The translations under genes and the position numbers were made by a program. From Vogesella fluminis (lineage in GTDB: Bacteria > Pseudomonadota > Gammaproteobacteria > Burkholderiales > Chromobacteriaceae): 64,000 nt of DNA. Location of the stretch: assembly GCF_014652335.1 (NCBI RefSeq), contig NZ_BMYP01000016.1:1-64000 (forward strand). The letters run 5' to 3'. The notes beneath the pieces are model-generated. The model was not told where the DNA came from, did no database searches, and saw nothing but the letters and a program-made list of their open reading frames with translations. Positions 25,799 through 34,402 of this stretch are shown in pieces (position 1 is the first letter of the stretch; every line of letters begins with the position of its first letter).

Positions 25799-27889
25799 AT
25801 GAGAATGAACGCTAGCCAAGCGCATTTCACCCTGCGTCCGGCACTGGCCGGCCTGCTGGCTGCCTGCATGGCGCTGCCGGCATGGGCGGGTCTTGGCGCA
25901 CTGCGGGTGCTGTCAGCTGCCGATGAGGCATTTTATGCCGAAGTGACCGTCGAACCGGAAGCCGGGCTCAGTGCGCCGACGGCGTCGCTGGCATCACTCG
26001 AACGCTATCCGATGCTGGGGCCTTACACCGAGGCTGCACGACAGCTGGCGATCCGTACCAGCGAGGTGTCGCCCGGCCGCTACCTGATTACCTTATCCGG
26101 CCCGGTGCCAGTCCATGGTCAGGATCTGCACTTTGCCCTTGAGCTGGCCTGGCCTTCCGGCCGTGCCATCCGCGAATATCACCTGCCGGCATCGGGGCAG
26201 TGGCCGGTAACGCCCGACAAGAAACCTTCACCGCACAGTGCCTTGCCCGCGGAAAAACCGGCCTTCATCACCGGCACGACATCGCCCGCTTTCGGTGCCG
26301 GACGGGTGTTGTCGGTACGCGGGCTGCCGTTGCGCATGGAAGTCGAGCTGCTGGGCGACTGGCCGGCAACCGATCAGGCCGGCCAGTTTCAGCTGACGGC
26401 ATTGCACGGGCTGACTGATGCGCAAGCGGTACGCTTTGGCACACGCAGCCGTGGCGGTCGCCTGTTCTTGCAGCTGCATCATCCGCAGCCGGTAACGGCC
26501 GGCCGCATCGGCTTTGAATTGCAGGCCCGGCAGGGCGAGGCGGCAGTGGTGCGCCGTTTCAGTGTCGCCGTGCCCAGGGCCGGCCAGCGCTATCGCAAGC
26601 ATGTACCACCACTGGCACAAGCACTGCCGGTGGATGGCTACCGTGTCAAGGTGGGGGACAGTCTGTCCCGGCTGGCTCAGCGCTATGCCCCGGCAGCGCA
26701 ACAGGCATGGATGGCCGAGGTGCTGGTGCGCAACCCGCAGGCATTTGCCGGTGGCGACCGTGATCTGCTGTTTGCCGGTGCCTGGCTGGCACTTCCACAG
26801 GGCAAGCCGGCTCCGGCACTTGCACCCCGAACCAGGACCGTGGCACCGGCGGAAGTGGCGGAGCCACCGTCACAATCGGCCCAGGTCGGTCAGAAACTGA
26901 AGGCGGCACAGCAGCGCATGAAATGGCTGGAAGCGGAAATCAGCCGGCTGGAGGCTGCGCCAGCGCCAACGGCCAGTGCCGCGCCCGCGATGCCGCCGTT
27001 GTCGGACAGCGAGGCGGCGTTTCTTGATGGCCGCTTGACGGAGTGGGTGCTGACCGGTGTCGGCGGTATTTCCGTGGCCAGCCTGCTGGCGTGGATGCTG
27101 CTGCGGCGCCGCAAGCAGAAACCGGCGGTTGTCGCAGCAGAAACAGGCCAGACGTTGGCCGCGACGCCGCAGGATGCGGCACCGGCTGTGCCCGTGCCGC
27201 CACCCGCGCCAGCTGACGATATCAGGCTCGATACCATCGACGTACTGGCCGAGGTGGAAGTGCTGTTGGCGTATGACCGGCGCGAGGCAGCCGAGGCGCT
27301 GCTGCGCAATGCGCTGGATGCCGAGCCTGAGCGCGAGGATCTACGCATCAAGTTGCTCGACCTGATCGCCGTGCAGGGCAATCGCGGCGAGTTCGAGTCG
27401 CTGGCGCTGGACGTACTGGCGGTATTCGGCCCGCTGAGCGGTCTGTGGACTCGGGTGCAGCAGCTGGGTGCCACGCTGGATGCGGACAACCCGCTGTATC
27501 GTGCCATCGAGCGGCCGATGGGCGAGGCCGTGGTGCTGGCCTCTGCGCCGGCCGCGAACGAGGTACCCGAGGTGCCGTTGCCGGTGGCAGAGGACGTATT
27601 GCTGTCGATGCCGGAATCAACGCCTGAGCCGGTGCCTGAGTCAGAGCCGGTGCCAGAGCCGGTTTCCGCTCCTGAACCCGTTCCGGAACCGGTCGAGAAA
27701 CGACGCGCCGCCGACTTCGCCGCCAATGACCGGCAGCCGGTGTCGGTGGCAGGCGAGCTGTCGGAGCAGGCAGCGATTGCCGAGCTGGCGCAGCTCTATC
27801 GCGAGATGGGGGACAGCGAGATGGCCGATACCCTGCTGCGCGATGCCGGGCTGCTGGAAGCGCCCAAAGAAGCGGTGGACGGCTCCTGA
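25799..27889 (+). CDS. Second FimV-like LysM/TPR membrane protein
   Basis: A 696-aa protein with the same plan as its neighbour FimV: signal peptide ending AWA (about 1-30), FimV-like N-terminal region, LysM (about 279-334), a short coiled coil (about 361-386), one transmembrane helix (415-436) with RRRK after it, a TPR-like block (AEVEVLLAYDRREAAEALLRNAL), a Pro-Glu-Val rich linker (PEPVPESEPVPEPV) and a FimV-C-like end (AAIAELAQLYREMGDSEMADTLL). It begins 20 bases after the fimV stop. The sequence is strongly diverged, so a tandem duplication with specialisation is likely. Confidence 0.82.
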   Translation: MRMNASQAHFTLRPALAGLLAACMALPAWAGLGALRVLSAADEAFYAEVTVEPEAGLSAPTASLASLERYPMLGPYTEAARQLAIRTSEVSPGRYLITLSGPVPVHGQDLHFALELAWPSGRAIREYHLPASGQWPVTPDKKPSPHSALPAEKPAFITGTTSPAFGAGRVLSVRGLPLRMEVELLGDWPATDQAGQFQLTALHGLTDAQAVRFGTRSRGGRLFLQLHHPQPVTAGRIGFELQARQGEAAVVRRFSVAVPRAGQRYRKHVPPLAQALPVDGYRVKVGDSLSRLAQRYAPAAQQAWMAEVLVRNPQAFAGGDRDLLFAGAWLALPQGKPAPALAPRTRTVAPAEVAEPPSQSAQVGQKLKAAQQRMKWLEAEISRLEAAPAPTASAAPAMPPLSDSEAAFLDGRLTEWVLTGVGGISVASLLAWMLLRRRKQKPAVVAAETGQTLAATPQDAAPAVPVPPPAPADDIRLDTIDVLAEVEVLLAYDRREAAEALLRNALDAEPEREDLRIKLLDLIAVQGNRGEFESLALDVLAVFGPLSGLWTRVQQLGATLDADNPLYRAIERPMGEAVVLASAPAANEVPEVPLPVAEDVLLSMPESTPEPVPESEPVPEPVSAPEPVPEPVEKRRAADFAANDRQPVSVAGELSEQAAIAELAQLYREMGDSEMADTLLRDAGLLEAPKEAVDGS

Positions 27890-27891
27890 TC

Positions 27892-28503
27892 GTGCGCGGC
27901 CATCCCGTACTGGCGCTGGTGGCGTGGTTGCTGCTGGTGCTGGTGCTGCAAGCCTGGTCCTGGCCGGCGCTGTCCCTGTTGTTCCTGTTCTGCCTGCCCC
28001 TGTTATGGCGGCAGCTGTGCCTGGCGCTGCGGCGCATGCGCTGGCTGCTGCTGACCCTGCTGCTGGTGACTGCCTGGTCGGTGCCGGGTGACGCGCTGTT
28101 TGCCGCCGCGTGGTCGCCGTCACGGCAGGGGTTGGCGCTGGCGTTGCAGCAGCAGTTGCGGTTGCTGTTGCTGATGGCCAGCCTGCGCTGCGTCTGGCTG
28201 CAACTGGGGCAGCAGGGCATGCTGCAGGCGCTGGCGTGGCTGTTGCAGCCGCTGGCGTGGCTCGGCCTGCCGCTGGAGTGCTTGCTGCTGCGGCTGGGGC
28301 TGACGCTGTTTTACGCCGAGCACTGGTTGCAGCATCCGCCGGCGCTGAGCCTGGCGGCGTGGCGCGCGGCGCTGGCGGCGCAGCTGACACAAGCCCCGGC
28401 GGATGAGGTAAAGTTAGGCTTTTCGCCGTGGACCATGCGTGACACGTTGGCCTTGTTGCTGCTGTTGCTGTTGTCCGGCTTACTCGTGAAAGTGGGACAA
28501 TGA
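27892..28503 (+). CDS. Leu-rich membrane protein, possibly EcfT/CbiQ-like
   Basis: A 203-aa very hydrophobic protein with four or five membrane segments. The GTG start at 27892 lies 2 bases after the previous stop, and its own stop overlaps truA as ATGA, so it is locked into the fimV-truA operon. The pattern of a basic amphipathic segment ([25 protein letters not shown]) recalls energy-coupling-factor T components, but this is weak. Function unknown. Confidence 0.6.
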   Translation: MRGHPVLALVAWLLLVLVLQAWSWPALSLLFLFCLPLLWRQLCLALRRMRWLLLTLLLVTAWSVPGDALFAAAWSPSRQGLALALQQQLRLLLLMASLRCVWLQLGQQGMLQALAWLLQPLAWLGLPLECLLLRLGLTLFYAEHWLQHPPALSLAAWRAALAAQLTQAPADEVKLGFSPWTMRDTLALLLLLLLSGLLVKVGQ

Positions 28504-29288
28504 GAGTTGCGTTGGGCGTGGAGTATGACGGCCGTGCGTTTTCCGGCTGGCAGACGCAACCCGGTGGTAACACCGTGCAGGACAAACTGAACCAGGCGCT
28601 GTCGCGCATCGCCGGTCACCCGGTGACCACCCTCGCCGCCGGCCGTACCGATGCCGGCGTGCACGCGCTGATGCAGGTGGTGCACTTCGACAGTGATGCC
28701 ATTCGCCCGCTCAGCGCCTGGGTGCGCGGCGTCAATGCCCATCTGCCACCCGAGATCGCCGTGGTGTGGGCGCGGAAGGTCAGTGACGAATTTCATGCGC
28801 GTTTTTCCGCGTTTTCCCGCTCTTACCGTTATTTCCTGCTGACGCACCCGGTGCGCCCAGGGCTGACCGCCGGCCGCGTCGGCTGGTACCACCAGCCGCT
28901 GGATGTGGCCGCGATGCGCTCGGCGGCGGCGGTGCTGCTGGGGCGGCACGATTTTTCCAGCTTCCGCGCGGCCGAGTGCCAGGCCAAGTCGCCGCTGAAA
29001 GACCTGCAGCAGCTGGACATCAGCGAAGTGGACGGCCTGCTGCGTTTCGACCTTACCGCCGACGCCTTCCTGCACCACATGGTGCGCAATATTGTCGGCG
29101 CGCTGCTGTATGTCGGCACCGGTCGCCTCGATACTGCCGGCATGACTGCGCTGCTGGCTGCCGGTGATCGCACCAAGGCGCCGCCGACCTTCATGCCCGA
29201 CGGCCTGTACCTGACCGGGGTCGGCTACCCGGCGCAGTTCGACCTGCCGTCGCAGGCACAGGCCGCGCGCCTGACCCTGTGGAGATAA
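28500..29288 (+). CDS. truA: tRNA pseudouridine(38-40) synthase
   Basis: A 262-aa enzyme making pseudouridine at tRNA positions 38-40. The catalytic Asp is in [14 protein letters not shown] (about 46-59); [15 protein letters not shown] at the start and [17 protein letters not shown] near residue 190 are also conserved. It follows the membrane-protein gene by ATGA overlap and is followed by trpF after one base. Confidence 0.96.
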   Translation: MRVALGVEYDGRAFSGWQTQPGGNTVQDKLNQALSRIAGHPVTTLAAGRTDAGVHALMQVVHFDSDAIRPLSAWVRGVNAHLPPEIAVVWARKVSDEFHARFSAFSRSYRYFLLTHPVRPGLTAGRVGWYHQPLDVAAMRSAAAVLLGRHDFSSFRAAECQAKSPLKDLQQLDISEVDGLLRFDLTADAFLHHMVRNIVGALLYVGTGRLDTAGMTALLAAGDRTKAPPTFMPDGLYLTGVGYPAQFDLPSQAQAARLTLWR

Positions 29289-29289
29289 G

Positions 29290-29913
29290 ATGAGCGTTCG
29301 CATCAAAGTATGTGGCTTCACCCGTGTCGAGGATGCGGTGGCGGCGGCCAAGCTTGGCATCGACGCCATCGGCCTCGTGTTCTACGACAAGAGCCCGCGC
29401 CACGTCGGCATCGCACAGGCGCAGGCCATCATCGCCGCGCTGCCGCCGTTCGTGACCGTGGTGGCGCTGTTCGTCAACGCCAGCCGTGAAGAAGTGGAAA
29501 ACGTGCTGGCGCAGTGCGCCATCGACGTGCTGCAGTTTCACGGTGAAGAGTCGCCCGAGTTCTGCCGCAGCTTCCACCGGCCGTACCTGAAGGCGGTGCG
29601 GGTGCAACCCGGTGCCGATCTGCAGACGTTGGCCGCACGGTACCATGACGCGCGCGGCCTGCTGACCGATGCCTTTGTCGAGGGCGCGCACGGCGGCACC
29701 GGCAAGACCTTTGACTGGACGCTGATCCCGCCGCAACTGCCGTTGCCGCTGATCCTGTCCGGCGGTTTGGACGAGCACAATGTCGCCGACGCGGTGCGCC
29801 GCGTGCGCCCGGCGGCGGTCGACGTGTCCAGCGGCGTCGAGGCCGGCAAGGGCATCAAGAGCCCGCAGCGGGTGGCGGATTTCGTCGCAGCGGTGCGGGC
29901 GGCACAGAATTAA
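29290..29913 (+). CDS. trpF: Phosphoribosylanthranilate isomerase
   Basis: A 207-aa TIM-barrel enzyme of tryptophan synthesis. The general base Cys is in [12 protein letters not shown] near the N-terminus and the acid Asp in the [20 protein letters not shown] region; phosphate binding is at [10 protein letters not shown] and [14 protein letters not shown]. Placed in the truA-trpF-trpB-trpA-accD order. Confidence 0.96.
   Translation: MSVRIKVCGFTRVEDAVAAAKLGIDAIGLVFYDKSPRHVGIAQAQAIIAALPPFVTVVALFVNASREEVENVLAQCAIDVLQFHGEESPEFCRSFHRPYLKAVRVQPGADLQTLAARYHDARGLLTDAFVEGAHGGTGKTFDWTLIPPQLPLPLILSGGLDEHNVADAVRRVRPAAVDVSSGVEAGKGIKSPQRVADFVAAVRAAQN
29625..29638 (+). repeat. Dispersed repeat, CG variant
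   Basis: GACGTTGGCCGCAC in trpF, encoding TLAA. Confidence 0.5.
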
Positions 29914-29965
29914 CACGGCGCGCCACCGCGTGCCGCCACCATCATCAAACCATCAGGAGCATTCC

Positions 29966-31165
29966 ATGAGCAGTTATGACTTCCCCGATGCACGCGGTCA
30001 CTTCGGCCCGTACGGCGGTGTCTATGTAGCGGAAACATTGATGGCAGCCCTGGACGAGCTGAATGCCGAGTATGCCCGTGCCAAGGCTGATCCGGCGTTC
30101 TGGCAGGAATATCACTACGAACTGAAACACTTTGTCGGCCGCCCGAGCCCGATCTACCACGCCAAGCGCTGGTCGGAACAGCTCGGCGGCGCGCAGATCT
30201 ACTTCAAGCGCGAAGACCTCAATCACACCGGCGCGCACAAGGTGAACAACACCATCGGCCAGGCGCTGCTGGCGCGGCGCATGGGCAAGAAGCGCGTGAT
30301 CGCCGAGACCGGTGCCGGCCAGCACGGCGTGGCCTCGGCCACCGTCGCCGCGCGCTACGGCATGGAGTGCGTGGTGTACATGGGTTCGGAAGACGTGAAG
30401 CGCCAGGCACCGAACGTGTTCCGCATGAAGCTGCTCGGTGCCACCGTGGTGCCGGTGGAATCCGGCTCCAAGACGCTGAAAGACGCGCTGAACGAGGCGA
30501 TGCGCGACTGGGTCACCAATATCGACAGCACCTTCTACATCCTCGGCACCGCCGCCGGCCCGCATCCGTACCCGATGCTGGTGCGCGACTTCCAGCGCAT
30601 CATCGGTATCGAGGCCAAGGAGCAGATGCAGGAGATGGTCGGCCGCCAGCCGGACATGGTGGTGGCCTGCGTCGGCGGTGGCTCCAACGCCATCGGCATT
30701 TTCCATCCTTATGTGGAGGTGGAGGGCGTGCGTCTGGTCGGCGTCGAGGCCGGTGGTGACGGGGTGGCCACCGGCCGCCACGCGGCACCGCTGTCGGCCG
30801 GCAAGCCGGGCGTGCTGCACGGCTTCCGCAGCTACCTGATGCAGGACGAGAACGGCCAGATCATCGAGACCCACTCGGTGTCCGCCGGCCTCGACTACCC
30901 GGGCGTCGGCCCGGAGCACAGCCTGCTGAAGGACATCGGTCGCGCCGAATACGTGGCCATCAACGACGACGAGGCACTGAAGGCGTTCGAGGACTGCTGC
31001 CACCTGGAAGGCATCATCCCGGCGCTGGAGTCCAGTCACGCGCTGGCCTATGCTGCCAAGATCGCGCCGACCATGGCCAAGGATCAGATCATTCTGGTCA
31101 ATCTGTCCGGCCGTGGCGACAAGGACATCAACACCGTCGCCGGTCTGATGGGCCTGACCCTGTAA
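29966..31165 (+). CDS. trpB: Tryptophan synthase beta subunit
   Basis: A 399-aa PLP enzyme joining indole and serine. The PLP lysine lies in [19 protein letters not shown], the phosphate-binding glycines in [11 protein letters not shown], and the catalytic Glu in [10 protein letters not shown]. The start at 29966 ([14 protein letters not shown]) follows AGGAG. The longer frame upstream overlaps trpF and is not used. A repeat-pair hairpin separates it from trpA. Confidence 0.97.
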   Translation: MSSYDFPDARGHFGPYGGVYVAETLMAALDELNAEYARAKADPAFWQEYHYELKHFVGRPSPIYHAKRWSEQLGGAQIYFKREDLNHTGAHKVNNTIGQALLARRMGKKRVIAETGAGQHGVASATVAARYGMECVVYMGSEDVKRQAPNVFRMKLLGATVVPVESGSKTLKDALNEAMRDWVTNIDSTFYILGTAAGPHPYPMLVRDFQRIIGIEAKEQMQEMVGRQPDMVVACVGGGSNAIGIFHPYVEVEGVRLVGVEAGGDGVATGRHAAPLSAGKPGVLHGFRSYLMQDENGQIIETHSVSAGLDYPGVGPEHSLLKDIGRAEYVAINDDEALKAFEDCCHLEGIIPALESSHALAYAAKIAPTMAKDQIILVNLSGRGDKDINTVAGLMGLTL

Positions 31166-31172
31166 TGTGGCC

Positions 31173-31186
31173 AGGGTTGGCCGCAC
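31173..31186 (+). repeat. Dispersed repeat, core exact (left arm)
   Basis: AGGGTTGGCCGCAC, left arm of the trpB-trpA hairpin. Confidence 0.75.
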
Positions 31187-31187
31187 G

Positions 31188-31201
31188 CTGCGGCCAACCT
31201 T
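31188..31201 (-). repeat. Dispersed repeat, core exact (right arm)
   Basis: AAGGTTGGCCGCAG on minus, right arm of the trpB-trpA hairpin. Confidence 0.8.
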
Positions 31202-31261
31202 TGCCGCTCCCCGATGATACCGGCCGGCGCGCTGTGCCTGCCGGCTGCAAGGAAACGCGTG

Positions 31262-32056
31262 ATGAGCCGTATTGCTGAAACCTTTACCCGCCTGCAAGCC
31301 GCCGGCGAAAAAGCCCTGATCCCGTTCATCACCGCCGGCGATCCCAATCCCGGCCTGACCGTCAGCCTGATGCACGGTCTGGTGGAGGGTGGTGCCGACG
31401 TGATCGAACTGGGCATCCCGTTCTCCGATCCGATGGCCGATGGCCCGGTGATCCAGCGCGCCAGCGAACGTGCGCTGCTGCACAAGGTCGGCCTGCGCAA
31501 CGTGCTGGGCATGGTGCGCGAATTCCGTCGCAGCAACCAGCAGACCCCGGTGGTGCTGATGGGCTACCTCAATCCGGTGCACGTGCTGGGCTACGAGGTG
31601 TTTGCGCAGGAAGCCGCCGCCGCCGGTGTCGACGGCGTGCTGACCGTGGACTGCCCGCCGGAAGAGGCGGCCGAGCTGTCGGCGGCGCTGATCGCCGCCA
31701 AACTGGATCCGGTGTTCCTGATTGCACCGACCACGCCGCTGGCGCGGGTCAAGCAGATTGCCGCTCTTGCGCGCGGCTATGTCTACTATGTGTCACTTAA
31801 GGGTGTGACCGGTGCCGGAAATCTGGACATTGACGACGTAGCGCGTAAAATTGCCGCCCTTAGAGAATTTCTTGATGTGCCGATCGGTGTCGGCTTCGGA
31901 ATCCGCGATGCCGAAACGGCGCGCGCCATCTCCACCGCCGCGGATGCGGTGGTGGTCGGCAGCCGCCTGGTGCAGGAAATCGAAGCGGCGACACCCGAAA
32001 CTGCCAAAGAGCAGCTTACCCGTCTGGTGGCATCGCTGAAGGATGCCATCCGTTAG
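31262..32056 (+). CDS. trpA: Tryptophan synthase alpha subunit
   Basis: A 264-aa TIM barrel cleaving indole-3-glycerol phosphate and channelling indole to TrpB. The catalytic Glu is in [19 protein letters not shown] and the catalytic Asp in [15 protein letters not shown]; the phosphate site is [12 protein letters not shown]. The ATG at 31262 ([12 protein letters not shown]) follows an AAGGAAA site. The frame extends upstream to 31214, but that part overlaps the hairpin region and is not family sequence. Confidence 0.96.
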   Translation: MSRIAETFTRLQAAGEKALIPFITAGDPNPGLTVSLMHGLVEGGADVIELGIPFSDPMADGPVIQRASERALLHKVGLRNVLGMVREFRRSNQQTPVVLMGYLNPVHVLGYEVFAQEAAAAGVDGVLTVDCPPEEAAELSAALIAAKLDPVFLIAPTTPLARVKQIAALARGYVYYVSLKGVTGAGNLDIDDVARKIAALREFLDVPIGVGFGIRDAETARAISTAADAVVVGSRLVQEIEAATPETAKEQLTRLVASLKDAIR

Positions 32057-32084
32057 AACAATGCTGGTCACCCGTGCCAGCACC

Positions 32085-32098
32085 CTGCGGCCAACGTT
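32085..32098 (-). repeat. Dispersed repeat, CG variant (left arm)
   Basis: AACGTTGGCCGCAG on minus. Confidence 0.65.
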
Positions 32099-32112
32099 AC
32101 CGTTGGCCGCAA
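32099..32112 (+). repeat. Dispersed repeat, CG variant (right arm)
   Basis: ACCGTTGGCCGCAA on plus. Confidence 0.65.
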
Positions 32113-32135
32113 CGTATTGATTCAAGGAGTCAGCA

Positions 32136-33011
32136 ATGAGCTGGTTGAATAAACTCCTGCCGCCTAAGATCAAGCGCGATCCGCGCACGAGCAAGGCGTC
32201 GGCGGTACCGGAAGGTTTGTGGAGCAAGTGCCCCGCGTGTGAGGCGGTGCTGTACCACACCGACCTGCAGGCCAATTTGCAGGTATGTCCCAAGTGTGAC
32301 CATCACCACTCGCTGAATGCCCGCGAGCGGCTGGACATGCTGCTGGATGCGGAAGGCCGTCGCGAGATCGGCGCCGAGGTCAAGCCGATCGACATCCTGA
32401 AGTTCAAGGACAGCAAGAAGTACCCCGACCGTCTGGTCGCCGCGGCAGAAAGCACCGGCGAGGACGACGCGCTGGTGGTGATGCAGGGCAGTATCCATAA
32501 CATGCCGGCGGTGGTCGCCGCCTTCGAGTTCCGCTTCATCGGCGGCTCGATGGGGTCGGTGGTCGGCGAGCGTTTCGTGCGCGGCGTGCAGGCGGCCGTC
32601 GAGGCGCGTGCGCCCTTCATCTGCGTCGCCGCCTCCGGTGGTGCGCGCATGCAGGAAGGCCTCAACTCGCTGATGCAGATGGCGAAGACCTCGGCTGCGC
32701 TGCAGCTGTTGTCCGACTACCAGCTGCCGTTCATCTCCATCCTCACCGACCCGACCATGGGCGGCGTGTCCGCCTCGTTCGCCTTCCTCGGCGACGTGGT
32801 GATCGGCGAGCCAGGTGCGCTGATCGGCTTTGCCGGCCCGCGCGTGATCGAGCAGACGGTGCGCGAGACGCTGCCGGAAGGCTTCCAGCGCTCGGAGTTC
32901 CTGATCGAAAAAGGCGCGCTGGACATGATCGTTGATCGCCGCGAGCTGAAGCTGCGCGTGGCGACACTGGTGGCGATGCTGATGAAGGAAGCACAGCCGC
33001 TCAGCGCCTGA
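32136..33011 (+). CDS. accD: Acetyl-CoA carboxylase carboxyltransferase beta
   Basis: A 291-aa subunit of the fatty-acid-synthesis carboxyltransferase. The N-terminal zinc ribbon has C-x2-C and C-x2-C ([19 protein letters not shown], within residues 29-55). The crotonase-fold body shows [14 protein letters not shown] and [19 protein letters not shown]. It follows trpA as in many proteobacteria; folC, often next, is absent here. Confidence 0.96.
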   Translation: MSWLNKLLPPKIKRDPRTSKASAVPEGLWSKCPACEAVLYHTDLQANLQVCPKCDHHHSLNARERLDMLLDAEGRREIGAEVKPIDILKFKDSKKYPDRLVAAAESTGEDDALVVMQGSIHNMPAVVAAFEFRFIGGSMGSVVGERFVRGVQAAVEARAPFICVAASGGARMQEGLNSLMQMAKTSAALQLLSDYQLPFISILTDPTMGGVSASFAFLGDVVIGEPGALIGFAGPRVIEQTVRETLPEGFQRSEFLIEKGALDMIVDRRELKLRVATLVAMLMKEAQPLSA

Positions 33012-33029
33012 TCGTCGCGGCTGCCAGAC

Positions 33030-33060
33030 AAAACGCCACGGCTTGCCGTGGCGTTTTTGC
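33030..33060 (+). terminator. accD terminator
   Basis: AAAACGCCACGG-CTTG-CCGTGGCGTTTT, a 12-bp stem with A and T tracts, then TGCGTTT. It can work in both directions, also for serA. Confidence 0.9.
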
Positions 33061-33065
33061 GTTTA

Positions 33066-33084
33066 CGGCCAACGTTGGCCGCAA
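33066..33084. repeat. Palindromic repeat copy (CG variant, exact)
   Basis: AACGTTGGCCGCAA (33071-33084) preceded by CGGCC so that CGGCCAACGTTGGCCG (33066-33081) is a perfect 16-bp palindrome. Two repeat words overlap in opposite orientation in the accD-serA convergent gap. Confidence 0.7.
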
Positions 33085-33093
33085 GCGCTGAGC

Positions 33094-34323
33094 CTAGTAC
33101 AGCACGCGGCAGCGCAAGGTGCCGGGGATCTGCTGCAGCGCCTCCAGTGCCGGCTGGCTGGCGGCGCTGTCGGTTTCGATCACCACGTAGCCGATCTCGT
33201 CGCTGGTCTGCAGGTACTGCGCGGCGATGTTGATGCCGAGCTTGGAGAAAGCGTCATTGATGCGCGCCAGCACCCCGGGCTGGTTCTTGTGGATGTGCAG
33301 CAGGCGGCACTTGCCGGGGTGCGCCGGCAGTGAGGCCTCGGGGAAGTTGACCGCGGTCAGCGTCGAGCCGTTGTCGCTGTACTTCACCAGCTTGGCGGCC
33401 ACTTCGCCGCCGATATTGGCCTGCGCCTCCAGCGTGCTGCCGCCGATGTGCGGCGTCAGGATCACGTTGTCGAATTCGCGCAGCGGCGACAGGAACTCCT
33501 CGCCGTTGCCCTCCGGCTCCACCGGGAACACGTCGATGGCGGCGCCGGCCAGGTGCTTGCCAGCCAGTGCGGCGGCCAGCGCCTCGATCACCACCACCGT
33601 GCCGCGCGAGGCGTTGATCAGATGGCTGCCGGCCTTCATCGCCGCCAACTCGGCGGCGCCGAACATGTCCTTGGTCTGTGCCGTTTCCGGCACGTGCAGG
33701 GTGACCACGTCGGATTCGGCCAGCAGCTCGTGCAGCTTGCCGATCTGGCGCGCGTTGCCCAGCGGCAGCTTGTTCTCGATGTCGTAGAACACCACCTTCA
33801 GGCCCAGGCTTTCCGCCAGCACCCCGACCTGGGTGCCGATGTGGCCGTAGCCGACGATGCCCAGCGTCTTGCCGCGCACCTCGAAGCTGCCTTCCGCCGA
33901 TTTCAGCCAGCCGCCGCGATGGGCGAGGGCGTTTTTCTCCGGGATTCCGCGCAGCAGCATGATGCTCTCGGCGATCACCAGCTCGGCCACCGAGCGGGTG
34001 TTGGAGAACGGCGCGTTGAACACCGGGATGCCGCGGCGGCTGGCGGCGGCGAGGTTGACCTGGTTGGTGCCGATGCAGAAGCAGCCGACGGTGATCAGCT
34101 TTTTCGCCGCCTCCAGCACCTCGTCGCTGAGCTGGCTGCGCGAGCGGATGCCGACGATGTGGGCATCGGCGATGCGCTCCTTCAGTTCGCTGTCCGGCAG
34201 TGCCTTCTTGTGATACTCGATGTTGTGGTAACCATTGTCACGGAAGGTGTCGAGTGCACTCTGGTGCACGCCTTCCAGCAGCAATACCTTGATCTTGTCC
34301 TTGGCGAGCGATACGGTTTGCAT
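33094..34323 (-). CDS. serA: D-3-phosphoglycerate dehydrogenase
   Basis: A 409-aa enzyme of E. coli SerA length, starting serine synthesis. The NAD site is LGIVGYGHIGTQVG, the catalytic His is in ILTPHIGGSTLEAQ, and a C-terminal ACT domain (RLLHIHKNQPGVLARIND onward) suggests serine feedback. Start 34323 (MQTVSLAKDKIKVLLLEGVH) matches family starts. The longer frame is rejected. It is divergent from a D-2-hydroxyglutarate dehydrogenase-like gene, which fits SerA also reducing 2-oxoglutarate. Confidence 0.94.
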   Translation of the reverse strand: MQTVSLAKDKIKVLLLEGVHQSALDTFRDNGYHNIEYHKKALPDSELKERIADAHIVGIRSRSQLSDEVLEAAKKLITVGCFCIGTNQVNLAAASRRGIPVFNAPFSNTRSVAELVIAESIMLLRGIPEKNALAHRGGWLKSAEGSFEVRGKTLGIVGYGHIGTQVGVLAESLGLKVVFYDIENKLPLGNARQIGKLHELLAESDVVTLHVPETAQTKDMFGAAELAAMKAGSHLINASRGTVVVIEALAAALAGKHLAGAAIDVFPVEPEGNGEEFLSPLREFDNVILTPHIGGSTLEAQANIGGEVAAKLVKYSDNGSTLTAVNFPEASLPAHPGKCRLLHIHKNQPGVLARINDAFSKLGINIAAQYLQTSDEIGYVVIETDSAASQPALEALQQIPGTLRCRVLY

Positions 34324-34402
34324 GATGCGAATGGCCCTTTGTTGACTAAATTTCTCGGGTATTATGACCCCGATTGCCGTTTTTTGACTAGAGAGAGCGC
34401 AC

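Larger units (their letters stand above)
31173..31201 (+). terminator. Repeat-pair hairpin after trpB
   Basis: GGTTGGCCGCA (31175-31185), loop CGC, TGCGGCCAACC (31189-31199), extended by a G-T and an A-T pair, then a further T. It lies 7 bases after the trpB stop and before trpA, so it may attenuate or stabilise the transcript between two subunits that are needed in equal amounts. Confidence 0.7.
32085..32112 (+). terminator. Inverted repeat-variant hairpin after trpA
   Basis: TGCGGCCAACG (32086-32096), loop TTAC, CGTTGGCCGCA (32101-32111), a perfect 11-bp stem 29 bases after the trpA stop. The arms are the CG form of the dispersed repeat and face the opposite way from the other pairs. There is no T tract. 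Confidence 0.6.

Noticed and set aside
34342-34365. TTGACT and TATTAT as a promoter for the GlcD-like gene
   Set aside because: The spacer is only 12 bases, too short for a sigma-70 promoter.
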